DNA of 18,351 nt from an uncultured Oscillospiraceae bacterium (GTDB lineage: Bacteria; Bacillota; Clostridia; Oscillospirales; Oscillospiraceae): assembly GCA_934675115.1 (NCBI GenBank), contig CAKUPH010000041.1, positions 1 to 18,351 of the forward strand. Direction: 5' to 3'. A model generated the notes under the pieces. That model saw only the letters and a program-made list of their open reading frames with translations. It had not been told where the DNA came from and did no database searches. Each line of letters opens with the position of its first letter. Positions within the stretch are counted from its first letter, which is position 1. Below, in pieces: positions 1 through 7,490 of the stretch. The translations under genes were made by a program, and so were the position numbers.

Positions 1-46
1 TCCTCTTTGAAAGGTATTACTTTAATATGATGCAGTAATTTTACAA
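1..46 (-). promoter_or_regulatory. Likely start region of a gene lying off the left edge
   Basis: On the minus strand the window ends in AAAGAGGA (bases 8 to 1), a good Shine-Dalgarno sequence, so a start codon probably lies a few bases beyond base 1. Just upstream is a possible promoter, TTGTAA (41-46), a 16-bp spacer, TAAAGT (19-24). Both are weak evidence. The gene itself is not visible, so no function can be given. Bases 47-180 hold nothing else that I can support. Confidence 0.35.
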
Positions 47-181
47 CGGCCATGCACGTTTTGCAAGAGGGAATTTTAAAAATTGCAGAAAAATCTGTTT
101 TGCCGCAAAAATCCGGGGCCGGTTGCAGGAAATCCGGCGTTTTGACCGGAGCCGCGCTGCAAAAATGACAGAAAGTCCCGC

Positions 182-217
182 AAAAAAGGGAAACGCCCGG
201 GCCTTGCGGCCCGGGCG
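182..217 (-). terminator. Intrinsic terminator, minus strand
   Basis: CGCCCGGGCC (194-203) pairs with GGCCCGGGCG (208-217) around the loop at 204-207. On the minus strand the stem is followed by TTTCCCTTTTTT. A short outer pairing, AGGGAA (187-192) with TTCCCT (225-230), can extend the stem. On the plus strand no T run follows, so it acts leftwards. It would end the candidate small RNA and any read-through from the membrane-protein gene at 372-689. Confidence 0.75.
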
Positions 218-284
218 ATGGGTATTCCCTGGTTCGGAACATGGGAGGAAGGAGATTATGGTGTGGTTAGTGTTGGCTAACCAC
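182..284 (-). ncRNA. Candidate metal-regulated small RNA with a C-rich seed
   Basis: A minus-strand transcript starting near 284, downstream of a TTGACA promoter, would run about 100 nt to a strong intrinsic terminator (hairpin 194-217, then a U-rich run). No start codon with a ribosome site occurs in that span. Bases 243-254 read CUCCUUCCUCCC on this strand, the complement of two adjacent Shine-Dalgarno motifs. A C-rich anti-SD seed plus a metal-responsive promoter is the design of Fur-controlled FsrA of Bacillus; that analogy is inference. Alternative: an attenuated leader of the gene off the left edge, though that gene seems to have its own promoter. Confidence 0.45.
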
Positions 285-319
285 GAGCATAGATTAGCAC
301 AGACTAACCGTAATGTCAA
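263..319 (-). promoter_or_regulatory. Promoter overlapped by two DtxR-like boxes
   Basis: Minus strand: TTGACA (314-319), 17-bp spacer, TAATCT (291-296). Two inverted repeats of the same half-sites lie on it: GATTAG-N6-CTAACC (292-309), inside the promoter, and GTGGTTAG-N6-CTAACCAC (263-284), over the expected start point. Against the DtxR/IdeR consensus TTAGGTTAGSCTAACCTAA (recalled) the 19-mers at 267-285 and 294-312 each match 13 of 19 positions by my count. The geometry is that of a repressor. A MarR-type TTAG-N-CTAA site is the main alternative. Confidence 0.55.
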
Positions 320-371
320 CCCTTTTTTCAAAAAATTTTTCGTGGGTCGGAAACTTTTTCTATCGCGGTTC

Positions 372-689
372 TCAGCGCGCTCTGTGCCGCAGCCGGAACG
401 CCAGCCGGGCCAGCAGGATCGCGGCCGCGCAGACGGCGGCGTAGATCGCCAGCAGGAGGGCAACCACGCCGCTCAGGTCGATGAATCCGCCGCTTCCGGG
501 GCGGGCGAGCCAGCAGTACACTGCCAGCACGACGCACACCAGCGGCAGCAGGAACGGGACGGCCCGCAGAAGCCTGCGCTCCGTTCTGGCGCAGAGGAAG
601 TACTGCAGGGCAAACAACGCGATCACCGGCAGGGCCGCGATGACCGGCACCCGATAGCTGCTCCAGAAGTCGGCCAGTATGTTCAGCAT
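372..689 (-). CDS. Small three-helix membrane protein, unknown function
   Basis: A 105-residue protein that I do not recognise. Three hydrophobic stretches are visible at about residues 13-32, 40-62 and 70-98, separated by short basic loops (CARTERR near 33-39), and the C-terminus is very basic (RLRHRAR). It should be an integral membrane protein with short exposed ends. The start is set by GAGGAGG placed 6 bases upstream of ATG. It follows mntP by 72 bases on the same strand but has its own promoter in the gap, so it is probably transcribed both alone and with mntP. A metal-related role is only a guess from position. Confidence 0.75.
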   Translation of the reverse strand: MLNILADFWSSYRVPVIAALPVIALFALQYFLCARTERRLLRAVPFLLPLVCVVLAVYCWLARPGSGGFIDLSGVVALLLAIYAAVCAAAILLARLAFRLRHRAR

Positions 690-722
690 GGCGATTCCTC
701 CTCTTTGTAAATATTCAGAGGA

Positions 723-751
723 ATTATACCATATATACTGGTCCTTTGCAA
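723..751 (-). promoter_or_regulatory. Promoter of the small membrane protein gene
   Basis: Minus strand TTGCAA (746-751), exactly 17 bp, TATAAT (723-728). It lies between mntP and the downstream gene and would give a leader of about 25-30 nt ahead of the GAGGAGG ribosome site. Confidence 0.7.
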
Positions 752-761
752 CCGTGACCGC

Positions 762-1328
762 TCAGAACGGCAGCAGGCCCAGATGCTCCAGCAGGATTTT
801 CAGGCCAATGAGGATGAGCACCGCGCCGCCGAATATCTCCGCCTTGGACTTGTACCGCGCGCCGAAGACGTTGCCGATCTTCACCCCCACGGCGGAGATG
901 ACGAAGGTGACGCAGCCGATGAACAGCACGGCGGCCACGATGTTCACCTGAAGGAAGGCGAAGGTGACGCCCACCGCCAGCGCGTCGATGGAGGTGGCGA
1001 TGGCCAGCATGAGCATGACCTGAAAGGACAGGGACGGGTCGCAGCTCTCCTCATCGCCCTTGAGGCCCTCCCGGATCATGTTCGCGCCGATGATGGCCAG
1101 CAGGATAAAGGCGATCCAGTGGTCCACCGACGTCACCAGCTCCGCGAAGGCGGAGCCCAGCAGATAGCCGACGGCGGGCATCAGCGCCTGAAACACACCG
1201 AACCACAGGCCCACCACCACGGCCTGACGCAGCTTCAGGCTGCGAATGGAAAGTCCTTTACAGATGGCTACGGCAAAAGCGTCCATGGACAGGCCCACGG
1301 CCAGAATGAACAGTTCCAGCAATCCCAT
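762..1328 (-). CDS. mntP: Manganese efflux pump MntP
   Basis: MntP exports Mn2+ across the cytoplasmic membrane. The 188-residue protein has the length of Escherichia coli MntP and the repeated family motif: SMDAFAVA with Asp16 and the second-half copy SIDALAVG with Asp115. These acidic residues within the membrane are essential in the known protein. Six helices are apparent, in two related halves. I chose ATG at 1328: AAGGG lies 10 bases upstream and the protein then begins directly in the first helix. An in-frame start at 1382 adds 18 non-conserved residues and lies only just past the riboswitch terminator. Expression should rise with Mn2+ through the riboswitch upstream. Confidence 0.95.
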   Translation of the reverse strand: MGLLELFILAVGLSMDAFAVAICKGLSIRSLKLRQAVVVGLWFGVFQALMPAVGYLLGSAFAELVTSVDHWIAFILLAIIGANMIREGLKGDEESCDPSLSFQVMLMLAIATSIDALAVGVTFAFLQVNIVAAVLFIGCVTFVISAVGVKIGNVFGARYKSKAEIFGGAVLILIGLKILLEHLGLLPF

Positions 1329-1382
1329 AATCTCAATTCCCTTTCTGTGTTGGCTTCTCTTTTTGAGGGTATGTGATGACAT

Positions 1383-1505
1383 AAAAAAAGAGACTATACC
1401 CGCACCCTGCGGATAAGTCTCATCATGGAAGGCGCGGCCAGGCGGCTTTGCCGCCAGTGTGTTGACCGGGCCGCAGCATCACTGCCGCCGATTACTCCCT
1501 TATCA
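1383..1505 (-). promoter_or_regulatory. yybP-ykoY Mn2+ riboswitch with terminator
   Basis: On the minus strand the leader has the marks of this class: AAGGGAGTAAT at the 5' end, GTCAACACAC in the middle, then ATGAGAC opening a final stem. That stem, GAGACT (1416-1421) with AGTCTC (1390-1395) and an inner TGCGG/CCGCA pairing, is followed by seven U (1389-1383) and is a transcription terminator. In known members Mn2+ binding favours read-through. Its position directly ahead of mntP fits exactly. The match is to remembered consensus elements; I could not run a covariance model. Confidence 0.88.
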
Positions 1506-1513
1506 GTTGTGCC

Positions 1514-1543
1514 ATTATATATGGGAAGCGGGCGGTTAGTCAA
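1514..1543 (-). promoter_or_regulatory. Promoter of the riboswitch-mntP transcript
   Basis: Minus strand TTGACT (1538-1543), 18-bp spacer, TATAAT (1514-1519). Transcription would begin within a few bases of the riboswitch 5' end. Confidence 0.75.
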
Positions 1544-1595
1544 CGGTAATCGTCAGCTTCATATGGACACCGCCCCGCCGCTGTCAAGGGAAGAA

Positions 1596-1663
1596 TGAAC
1601 TTTTCTTAAACTTTCCCGCCGGGCGGTTGCGCCCCGCCCAAAAACAGGATATGATACTATAAT
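1596..1663 (+). promoter_or_regulatory. ABC operon promoter with possible OmpR-type site
   Basis: TATAAT at 1658-1663 has no good -35 at the right distance, which suggests an activated promoter. Upstream, TGAACTTTTC (1596-1605) and TTAAACTTTC (1606-1615) form a direct repeat with a 10-bp period. That is the layout bound by OmpR/PhoB-family response regulators, which often control such transporters. A G+C hairpin, GGGCGG (1621-1626) with CCGCCC (1634-1639), fills the -35 zone. No response regulator is in the window. Confidence 0.45.
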
Positions 1664-1695
1664 ATATGAAGCAGGATATGCGGACGGTGAAAATA

Positions 1696-2397
1696 ATGGG
1701 TTATATCTCCTTTGAACACGTCAAAAAAGAATACAAGATGGGTGAAGTGCCCATCCCCGCAGTGGACGGCGTGGACTTCGTCATCGAGAAGGGCGAGTTC
1801 GCCATTATCGTCGGCCCCTCCGGCGCGGGCAAGACCACGGTGCTCAATATGCTTGGCGGCATGGACGCCTGCTCCGGCGGCGTCATCACGGTGGACGGCG
1901 CGCGGGTCAGCGATTACAACGCAAAGCAGCTCACCACCTACCGGCGGCGGGACATCGGCTTCGTGTTCCAGTTCTACAATCTGGTGCAGAACCTGACGGC
2001 GCTGGAAAATGTGGAACTGGCCGCCCAGATCTGCGACGATCCGCTGGACGCCCGGGACGTGCTGGAGCACGTGGGTCTGGGCCACCGACTGAACAACTTC
2101 CCCGCCCAGCTCTCCGGCGGCGAACAGCAGCGGGTGGCCATCGCCCGGGCGCTGGCCAAAAACCCCAAGCTGCTGCTGTGCGATGAGCCCACCGGCGCGC
2201 TGGACTATGTCACCGGCAAGGCTATCCTCAAGCTGCTGCAGGATACCTGCCGCCAGCACGGCATGACGGTGGTGGTCATCACCCACAACACCGCCCTCAC
2301 CCCTATGGCCGACCGGGTCATCCACATCAAGAACGGCAGGGTGGAGAAAGTAGAGCTCAACGCCGCTCCCACCCCAGTTGAGGAGATCGAGTGGTAA
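1696..2397 (+). CDS. ABC transporter ATPase, MacB/LolD type
   Basis: A 233-residue ATPase that powers the permease encoded one base downstream. Visible motifs in order: Walker [10 protein letters not shown]-loop FVFQFYNL, signature LSGGEQQR, Walker [13 protein letters not shown], and the switch histidine in ITHN. Motif wording and length place it in the group that works with FtsX-like permeases in exporting lipids, lipoproteins or peptides, or in resistance. I chose ATG at 1696, with GGTGA five bases upstream. The longer in-frame start at 1666 lies only three bases after the -10 box and so upstream of the expected transcription start. The substrate cannot be read from the sequence. Confidence 0.93.
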   Translation: MGYISFEHVKKEYKMGEVPIPAVDGVDFVIEKGEFAIIVGPSGAGKTTVLNMLGGMDACSGGVITVDGARVSDYNAKQLTTYRRRDIGFVFQFYNLVQNLTALENVELAAQICDDPLDARDVLEHVGLGHRLNNFPAQLSGGEQQRVAIARALAKNPKLLLCDEPTGALDYVTGKAILKLLQDTCRQHGMTVVVITHNTALTPMADRVIHIKNGRVEKVELNAAPTPVEEIEW

Positions 2398-2398
2398 T

Positions 2399-5300
2399 AT
2401 GGTACGGGGACATTCTGAGAAAAAGCGCGGCAGACGCCGCAACCGCCTGACCACCGACGCCGTCCGGGAGGTCCGGACCACCTTCAGCCGCTTTCTGTCC
2501 ATTCTGGTGCTGTCGGCGCTGGCGGTGGCCTTCCTGTCCGGCCTGCGCACCACCGCGCCGGACATGGAGTATACTGCGGACAACTACTACGACCGCACCC
2601 ACATGATGGACGGCTACGTGCTGTCCACCCTCGGCCTGACGGACGACGATCTGGACGCCCTCGCCGCCGCGCCGGGGGTGTCCGCCGTGGAGGGCGGCCG
2701 GACGCTGGACGCTACCGCGCTGGACGCCACGGTGGTGGTCCGGGATCTGCCCCGGCAGCTCAACCTGCTGGAGCTCACCGAGGGCCGCCTGCCCGAGGCG
2801 GCGGACGAGTGCGTCAGTGAGTCCCTGCTCATGACGGAGCTGGGCGTGAAGGTGGGCGACACCATCGAGCTGACCCTCCCGGAGGACAGCGCCGGTGACC
2901 TCGCCCGCACCGCCTACACCATCGTGGGCATGGCGAAAAGCCCGCTGTATGTGGGCACCGACCGGGGCAGCTCCTCGCTGGGCACCGGCAAGGTGGACGG
3001 TTTCGTGTACGTCCCGGCAGAAAACTTCCAGATGGACTACTACACCACGGCCTACCTGACCTTCGACGGGCTGGACGCGCTGGACAGCTACGGCAACGAG
3101 TACGACGAGAAGCTGGACGCGTATCTGGACGGACTGGACGCGCTGGCGGACGAGCGCGCCCAGCTGCGGCATGACACCCTCGTGGGGGATGCCCAGAAGG
3201 AGCTGGACGACGCCCGGGCCGAGCTGGACGACGCCAAGGCCGACGCGGACCGGGAGCTTGCCGACGCGTGGCAGGAGCTTCAGGACGCCCGGAAGGAGCT
3301 GGACGACGGCTGGGCGGACTATGAGGACGGCAAAAAGACCTACGACCGGGAGATCAGGGACGCGCAGGTGAAGCTGGCCGACGCCCGCACCCGGCTGGAC
3401 GAGTCCCGGCAGCAGCTGGAGGACGGCCGGGCGCAGTACGCCGACGGCCTGACAGAGTATCAATCCGGTCTGGCGGAATACCAGAAGAACAAGGATGAGC
3501 TGGACGCCCAGCAGGCCAAGCTGGACGAGGGCTACGCCCAGTACAACGCGGCGCTGGAGCCCTACGTGGGTACACCGTACTACGACGCGGCGGTGGCGCA
3601 GGCGGCGGAGCAGAAGGCCCAGCTGGACGCCGCGCAGGCGCAGCTGGATTCGGGCTATGCCCAACTGGGCACCGCCAAGGAGCAGCTGGACGCGGCAAAA
3701 GCCACGCTGGACACCACGGCAAAGCAGCTGGACGATGCGGAGCAGGCCATCACCGACGGTCAGGCGGAGTATGAGCAGGGCTGGGCCGACCTGAACCGGG
3801 CGAAAAAGGACGGCCAGCAGGAGCTGGACGACGCTCTCCGGAAGCTCAACGACGGCGAGGATGAGTACGCCGACGGTCTGAAGGAGTACGAGGACGGCAA
3901 AGCAGAGGCGGATGAGAAGATCGCCGACGCGGAGCGGAAGCTCAGCGACGCCCAGGCCGAGGTGGACGACATCGGCGAGTGCGAGTGGTACGTGCTGGGC
4001 CGGGACACCAACACCGGCTTCGCCAGCTACTCTCAGGACGCGGAGCGGGTGAGCAATCTGGCCAACATCTTCCCCGTCATCTTCTTCCTTGTGGCAGGCC
4101 TTGCCTGCCTGACCACCATGACCCGCATGGTGGAGGACCAGCGCACCCAGATCGGCGCGCTCAAGGCGCTGGGCTTCTCCCGGTTCGCCATCTCGAAAAA
4201 ATATCTGGGCTATGCCTTCTGGGCCAGCTTCCTCGGCGGCCTCATCGGCCTTGCCGTCGGCTGCACTCTCATCCCACTGGTCATTGCCAACGCCTTCAAC
4301 ATCATGTACAACATCCCGAAGCTGGAATTCAGGCTCCAGCCCGGGGTGTGCTCCCTCGCGGTGCTGGCGGCGGTGCTGTGCACCACCGGCGCAGCGCTGT
4401 GGGCCTGCCTTTCCACCCTGATGGACACTCCTGCCAACCTCATGCGGCCCAAGAGCCCCAAGGCGGGCAAGCGGGTGCTGCTGGAGCGGGTCACCCCCAT
4501 CTGGTCCCGGCTGTCCTTCACGTGGAAGGTGACGGTGCGCAACCTGTTCCGCTATCAGCGGCGGTTCTGGATGACCGTCATCGGCATCGGCGGCTGCACC
4601 GCCCTCATCGTCACCGGCTTCGGCCTTCACGACTCCATTTTCGACATTCTGGACAAGCAGTTCGACGAGATCTCCCTCTACGACGCCACCGTGGGCCTTG
4701 AGGACAAGATCACCGACGGGGAGCGGGCGGCTATCGACGCCTATCTGGACAGCGAGCCGTCGGTGGAGCGGCACATGACCTGCCACTTCGAGTCCATCGA
4801 AAGCTCCTCCACCGGCGCGGGCCGGACCTGCTACATCTACACCGTGGCCGACGAGGGGCAGTTCGAAGAATTTATCAAGCTCCGCCACCGGAAGGACAGC
4901 CAGCCGGTGCAGCTCAATGACGACGGCGTGGTCATCACGGAAAAGCTGTCCGAGCTGCTGGACGTGAAGGCCGGTGACACCATCACACTGGACGGCGACC
5001 GCCGGGTGCAGGTGACGGTGACGGACATCGTGGAAAGCTACGTGTCCCACTACGTCTACATGACGGAGGACTTTTACGCCCAGACCTTCGGCGCGGCCCC
5101 GGAGCACAACGTGGAGCTGGTGACCTACGGCGACGGCGTGGGGCAGGCCCAGTCCGATCAGGTGTCCGAGACGCTGATGACCATGGACGGCGTAGGCTCC
5201 TACTCCTACATCGGCACCATCCGGGACACCTTCACCAACAGCATGAACGCCATCAACTACGCCGTGATCATCATCATCGTGGCCGCGGCGGCGCTGGCCT

Positions 5301-5653
5301 TCGTGGTGCTCTACAACCTGACCAACATCAACATCACCGAGCGCATCCGGGAGCTTGCCACCCTCAAGGTGCTGGGCTTCTATGACGGCGAGGTGACGGC
5401 CTACGTTTACCGGGAGAACGTGTTCCTCACCCTGTTCGGCATCGTGCTGGGCCTGTTCATGGGCCGGTGGCTCCACGCATGGATGGTGCTGACGGTGGAG
5501 GTGGATCTGGTCATGTTCGGCCGGACGGCCCCGCCCTACGCCTACGTGACGGCGGCGGTGCTGACGCTGGTGTTCTCCGCGGCGGTGAACATCGCCGCCC
5601 ACTTCCGCCTGAAAAAGGTGGACATGGTGGAGAGCCTGAAAACCGTTGAATAA
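2399..5653 (+). CDS. FtsX/MacB-type ABC permease with coiled-coil stalk
   Basis: A 1084-residue permease, partner of the ATPase. Eight membrane segments are visible at about residues 33-50, 555-575, 602-630, 651-673, 723-743, 951-974, 1007-1030 and 1048-1068: one helix plus an FtsX block of three, twice. The first extracytoplasmic part has a MacB-like region (51-250), then an Ala/Asp/Glu/Leu/Gln-rich coiled coil (about 255-523) with repeated LDDA and YxDGLxEYxxG patterns. A break near 389-396 (YVGTPYYD) looks like the tip of an antiparallel hairpin. The second extracytoplasmic part (744-950) lacks the coil. ATG 2399 follows the ATPase stop by one base; a TTG at 2378 would overlap it and is less likely. 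Substrate unknown. Confidence 0.9.
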   Translation: MVRGHSEKKRGRRRNRLTTDAVREVRTTFSRFLSILVLSALAVAFLSGLRTTAPDMEYTADNYYDRTHMMDGYVLSTLGLTDDDLDALAAAPGVSAVEGGRTLDATALDATVVVRDLPRQLNLLELTEGRLPEAADECVSESLLMTELGVKVGDTIELTLPEDSAGDLARTAYTIVGMAKSPLYVGTDRGSSSLGTGKVDGFVYVPAENFQMDYYTTAYLTFDGLDALDSYGNEYDEKLDAYLDGLDALADERAQLRHDTLVGDAQKELDDARAELDDAKADADRELADAWQELQDARKELDDGWADYEDGKKTYDREIRDAQVKLADARTRLDESRQQLEDGRAQYADGLTEYQSGLAEYQKNKDELDAQQAKLDEGYAQYNAALEPYVGTPYYDAAVAQAAEQKAQLDAAQAQLDSGYAQLGTAKEQLDAAKATLDTTAKQLDDAEQAITDGQAEYEQGWADLNRAKKDGQQELDDALRKLNDGEDEYADGLKEYEDGKAEADEKIADAERKLSDAQAEVDDIGECEWYVLGRDTNTGFASYSQDAERVSNLANIFPVIFFLVAGLACLTTMTRMVEDQRTQIGALKALGFSRFAISKKYLGYAFWASFLGGLIGLAVGCTLIPLVIANAFNIMYNIPKLEFRLQPGVCSLAVLAAVLCTTGAALWACLSTLMDTPANLMRPKSPKAGKRVLLERVTPIWSRLSFTWKVTVRNLFRYQRRFWMTVIGIGGCTALIVTGFGLHDSIFDILDKQFDEISLYDATVGLEDKITDGERAAIDAYLDSEPSVERHMTCHFESIESSSTGAGRTCYIYTVADEGQFEEFIKLRHRKDSQPVQLNDDGVVITEKLSELLDVKAGDTITLDGDRRVQVTVTDIVESYVSHYVYMTEDFYAQTFGAAPEHNVELVTYGDGVGQAQSDQVSETLMTMDGVGSYSYIGTIRDTFTNSMNAINYAVIIIIVAAAALAFVVLYNLTNINITERIRELATLKVLGFYDGEVTAYVYRENVFLTLFGIVLGLFMGRWLHAWMVLTVEVDLVMFGRTAPPYAYVTAAVLTLVFSAAVNIAAHFRLKKVDMVESLKTVE

Positions 5654-5661
5654 CAAAACGT

Positions 5662-5694
5662 GCCGGGGATATGCTTCATATCCCCGGCATTTTT
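5662..5694 (+). terminator. Terminator of the ABC operon
   Basis: GCCGGGGATATG (5662-5673) pairs perfectly with CATATCCCCGGC (5677-5688) around a three-base loop, followed by ATTTTT. It lies 9 bases after the permease stop codon. No clear promoter is seen for the next gene between here and 5797. Confidence 0.92.
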
Positions 5695-5797
5695 GCGCAA
5701 AAACCGGCCGGAATTCTCCGCCCGGCGGCATATTTTCCGCCTTCGGCGCGCAAACTGTCCATGACCGCATGATCTGCATCGCAAAGGGGGCTGCGCC

Positions 5798-6538
5798 ATG
5801 GCCGGGCCGCGCCGGAGACTGCTCATATACCTCGCCGCGCTGGCGCTTTTTCTGGCGGGGACGCTGCTGGCCGTCTTTCTGGCCGCCCGCCTGAGCTGCC
5901 CGGCGGACGCCGCAGCGGCCGCCGCGATGAGGACGGAAAAACTGCTGGCCCTTACCTTTGACGACGGCCCCCGCCGCTCCACCACCTCCGCCCTGCTGGA
6001 CGGTCTGGTCCGGCGGGGCGTTCACGCCACCTTTTTCCTCGTCGGCTCCAATCTGGACGGCAACGAGGAGCTGATCCTTCGCATGGAGGCGGAGGGCCAT
6101 CAGGTGGGCATCCACTCCTACAACCATAAAATGCTCACCGGGCTGAACGCCGCCGACCTCTATACCGAGGTTGGCGCTCTTCGGGACCGGCTCACAGATC
6201 TGCTGGGCCACGACGGCTTTCTCCTCCGCCCGCCCTACGGCAAGACGGACGATGCCCTCCGGCGGCGGGCCGGCGCGCCCATCATCCTCTGGTCCATCGA
6301 CCCGGAGGACTGGTCGGACGACGACTCCGACCGGCAGACCGCCCTCATTCTCAGTCAGGTGCAGGACGGCGACATCATCCTGCTCCACGACATCTACCCC
6401 TCCAGCGTGGACACCGCCCTCCGGGTGGTGGACGCCCTGCTGGACGAGGGGTATTACTTCGTCACGGTGGATGAGCTGTTCGCCGCCCGGGGCGTGACGC
6501 CGGAAAACGGGAAGGTCTACCGCTCTCTCCGGCCATAG
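5798..6538 (+). CDS. Membrane-anchored NodB polysaccharide deacetylase
   Basis: A 246-residue carbohydrate esterase family 4 protein that removes N-acetyl groups from cell-wall or other amino-sugar polymers outside the cell. A single N-terminal hydrophobic segment (about 8-31) after RRR acts as anchor or signal; no proper lipobox precedes Cys34. NodB motifs in order: TFDDGP (53-58, catalytic base and metal Asp), His106 and His110 as metal ligands in HSYNH, RPPYG (144-148), Asp168/Trp172, and LLHD (195-198, catalytic His). All key residues are present, so it should be active. AAAGGGGG lies 7 bases ahead of ATG. A peptidoglycan N-acetylglucosamine or N-acetylmuramate deacetylase (PgdA/PdaA-like) is most likely, but the family also covers chitin and xylan. 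Confidence 0.93.
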   Translation: MAGPRRRLLIYLAALALFLAGTLLAVFLAARLSCPADAAAAAAMRTEKLLALTFDDGPRRSTTSALLDGLVRRGVHATFFLVGSNLDGNEELILRMEAEGHQVGIHSYNHKMLTGLNAADLYTEVGALRDRLTDLLGHDGFLLRPPYGKTDDALRRRAGAPIILWSIDPEDWSDDDSDRQTALILSQVQDGDIILLHDIYPSSVDTALRVVDALLDEGYYFVTVDELFAARGVTPENGKVYRSLRP

Positions 6539-6560
6539 CGCGCGGCCCGCGCCCCCGCTC

Positions 6561-6617
6561 GGAAATGCGGGCATTTCCGGAAAAGGCGAACACCCCGGAG
6601 CCGCGAACTCCGGGGTG
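6561..6617. other. Two hairpins downstream of the deacetylase gene
   Basis: GGAAATG/CATTTCC (6561-6578) and CACCCCGGAG (6591-6600) with CTCCGGGGTG (6608-6617). Neither has a proper T run on the plus strand, so they are poor terminators for the deacetylase gene; the second is followed by a broken T run on the minus strand. No other signal is seen from 6618 to 6700. Confidence 0.5.
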
Positions 6618-6700
6618 CGAGAGCGTCAAAAAGCCCCGCAGAGTTTTACCGGCCCGGCGGCGAAAACATATGATCCGTTTTCTGCCGCGGCATGCGCACG

Positions 6701-6740
6701 AAAAAAGCGCCCTGTTCGCTTCACGCGAGCAGGGCGCTTT
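6701..6740 (-). terminator. Terminator of the three-gene NTF2-like operon
   Basis: A 16-bp stem (6704-6719 with 6725-6740, one mismatch or wobble) around a five-base loop. On the minus strand it is followed by TTTTTT. It begins four bases after the stop codon of the last gene. Confidence 0.92.
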
Positions 6741-6743
6741 GGC

Positions 6744-7490
6744 TCACTTCTTCACGAAGGGAGTATAGGTGTTATCGTTGTCCAGCGTCTCGTAGGGCTC
6801 GGGCCAGGGCACGGTGTTCACCGGGGCCTTCAGCACAGAATAGGGCTGGTGCAGGGGGCCGGGATCGGTGACGGGAGGGGGATCGCCCAGCGTGGGGGGC
6901 ATCTGCTCCTTGGGGTTGGGGTCGGTGATCCGGGCGTACTCGTCCGCGGCCCAGTTGCCCATGTCCAGACGGCCGGGGATGTCCGGGCAGACATGCTCGT
7001 GGAGGTACACCCACTTGCCGTCCTCGCACACGAAGTCGGAGCCGTAGCGCTCCCACAGCACGTTGCAGTACTTCTGCCCCTCGGGGGTCAGGCGGGAGTG
7101 GATGACGCCCGGGGTGATGAAGGAGCCGCGGGCGCTCTTGCCGTCGGCGGCCACCTCGATGACGTCGGTGACCAGCGTGTGGACGGAGGCCTCCATCAGG
7201 GGGCGGGGGTCCTTGCCGCCGATCTCGGGGTACTGCTTGAACATCTCCAGCCAGTTCTCCATGGCCATCTGATCATACTGGGTGACGGAGCCGTACCAGA
7301 CCTGATCGAAGCCGCGCATGCGGCCGAAGGCGTGGGCCCAGGAGCAGTCGTCGGACCGGGACCAGATGTTGTCCCACTCGCCGGTGGCGTCCGCCCGGCC
7401 GTGATAATAGGTGTGGCGCGCCTTGACATTCTCCACCTCCTGGCTGGCGGCGGCGTTGGCAATGCGCTGATGCAGAGAAAGCTCGCTCAT
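6744..7490 (-). CDS. NTF2/SnoaL-like protein C, putative dehydratase or isomerase
   Basis: A 248-residue member of the NTF2-like (SnoaL_4) fold, last of three tandem paralogs. The family's N-terminal helix and cone-shaped pocket serve small-molecule dehydratases and isomerases such as scytalone dehydratase, ketosteroid isomerase and BaiE. By eye, Tyr29, Asp34 and His104 line up with Tyr30, Asp35 and His83 recalled as the BaiE catalytic set, so this is the best candidate for an active subunit. The core VIEVAADGKSARG is at 110-122, and the tail (229-242) carries PEPYETLDNDN as in its paralogs. Start at 7490 uses GAGGA seven bases upstream; ATGA overlaps the previous stop, implying translational coupling. 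The substrate is unknown. Confidence 0.8.
   Translation of the reverse strand: MSELSLHQRIANAAASQEVENVKARHTYYHGRADATGEWDNIWSRSDDCSWAHAFGRMRGFDQVWYGSVTQYDQMAMENWLEMFKQYPEIGGKDPRPLMEASVHTLVTDVIEVAADGKSARGSFITPGVIHSRLTPEGQKYCNVLWERYGSDFVCEDGKWVYLHEHVCPDIPGRLDMGNWAADEYARITDPNPKEQMPPTLGDPPPVTDPGPLHQPYSVLKAPVNTVPWPEPYETLDNDNTYTPFVKK

Noticed and set aside
258..710. Plus-strand frame with a perfect-looking ribosome site (GGAGGAAGGAG) before ATG 258
   Set aside because: Most of it is antisense to the small membrane protein gene, the protein looks random, and no promoter is seen. The ribosome-site match is better explained as the complement of a C-rich RNA seed.
1621..1645. GGGCGG/CCGCCC hairpin as a terminator
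   Set aside because: It is followed by A on the plus strand and has no T run on the minus strand; it lies in a promoter region.
1666..1695. Ten-residue longer start for the ABC ATPase
   Set aside because: The ATG lies three bases after the -10 box, upstream of the expected transcription start.
5878..5901. Lipoprotein signal in the deacetylase at Cys34
   Set aside because: The residue three before Cys is Arg and the box does not fit the lipobox; a membrane anchor is simpler.
2357..6574. 1405-codon open frame on the minus strand
   Set aside because: It runs antisense across the ABC permease and the deacetylase, both clear on the plus strand. Its Val/Gly/His/Gln-rich, motif-free translation is what a GC-rich coding strand gives in reverse.
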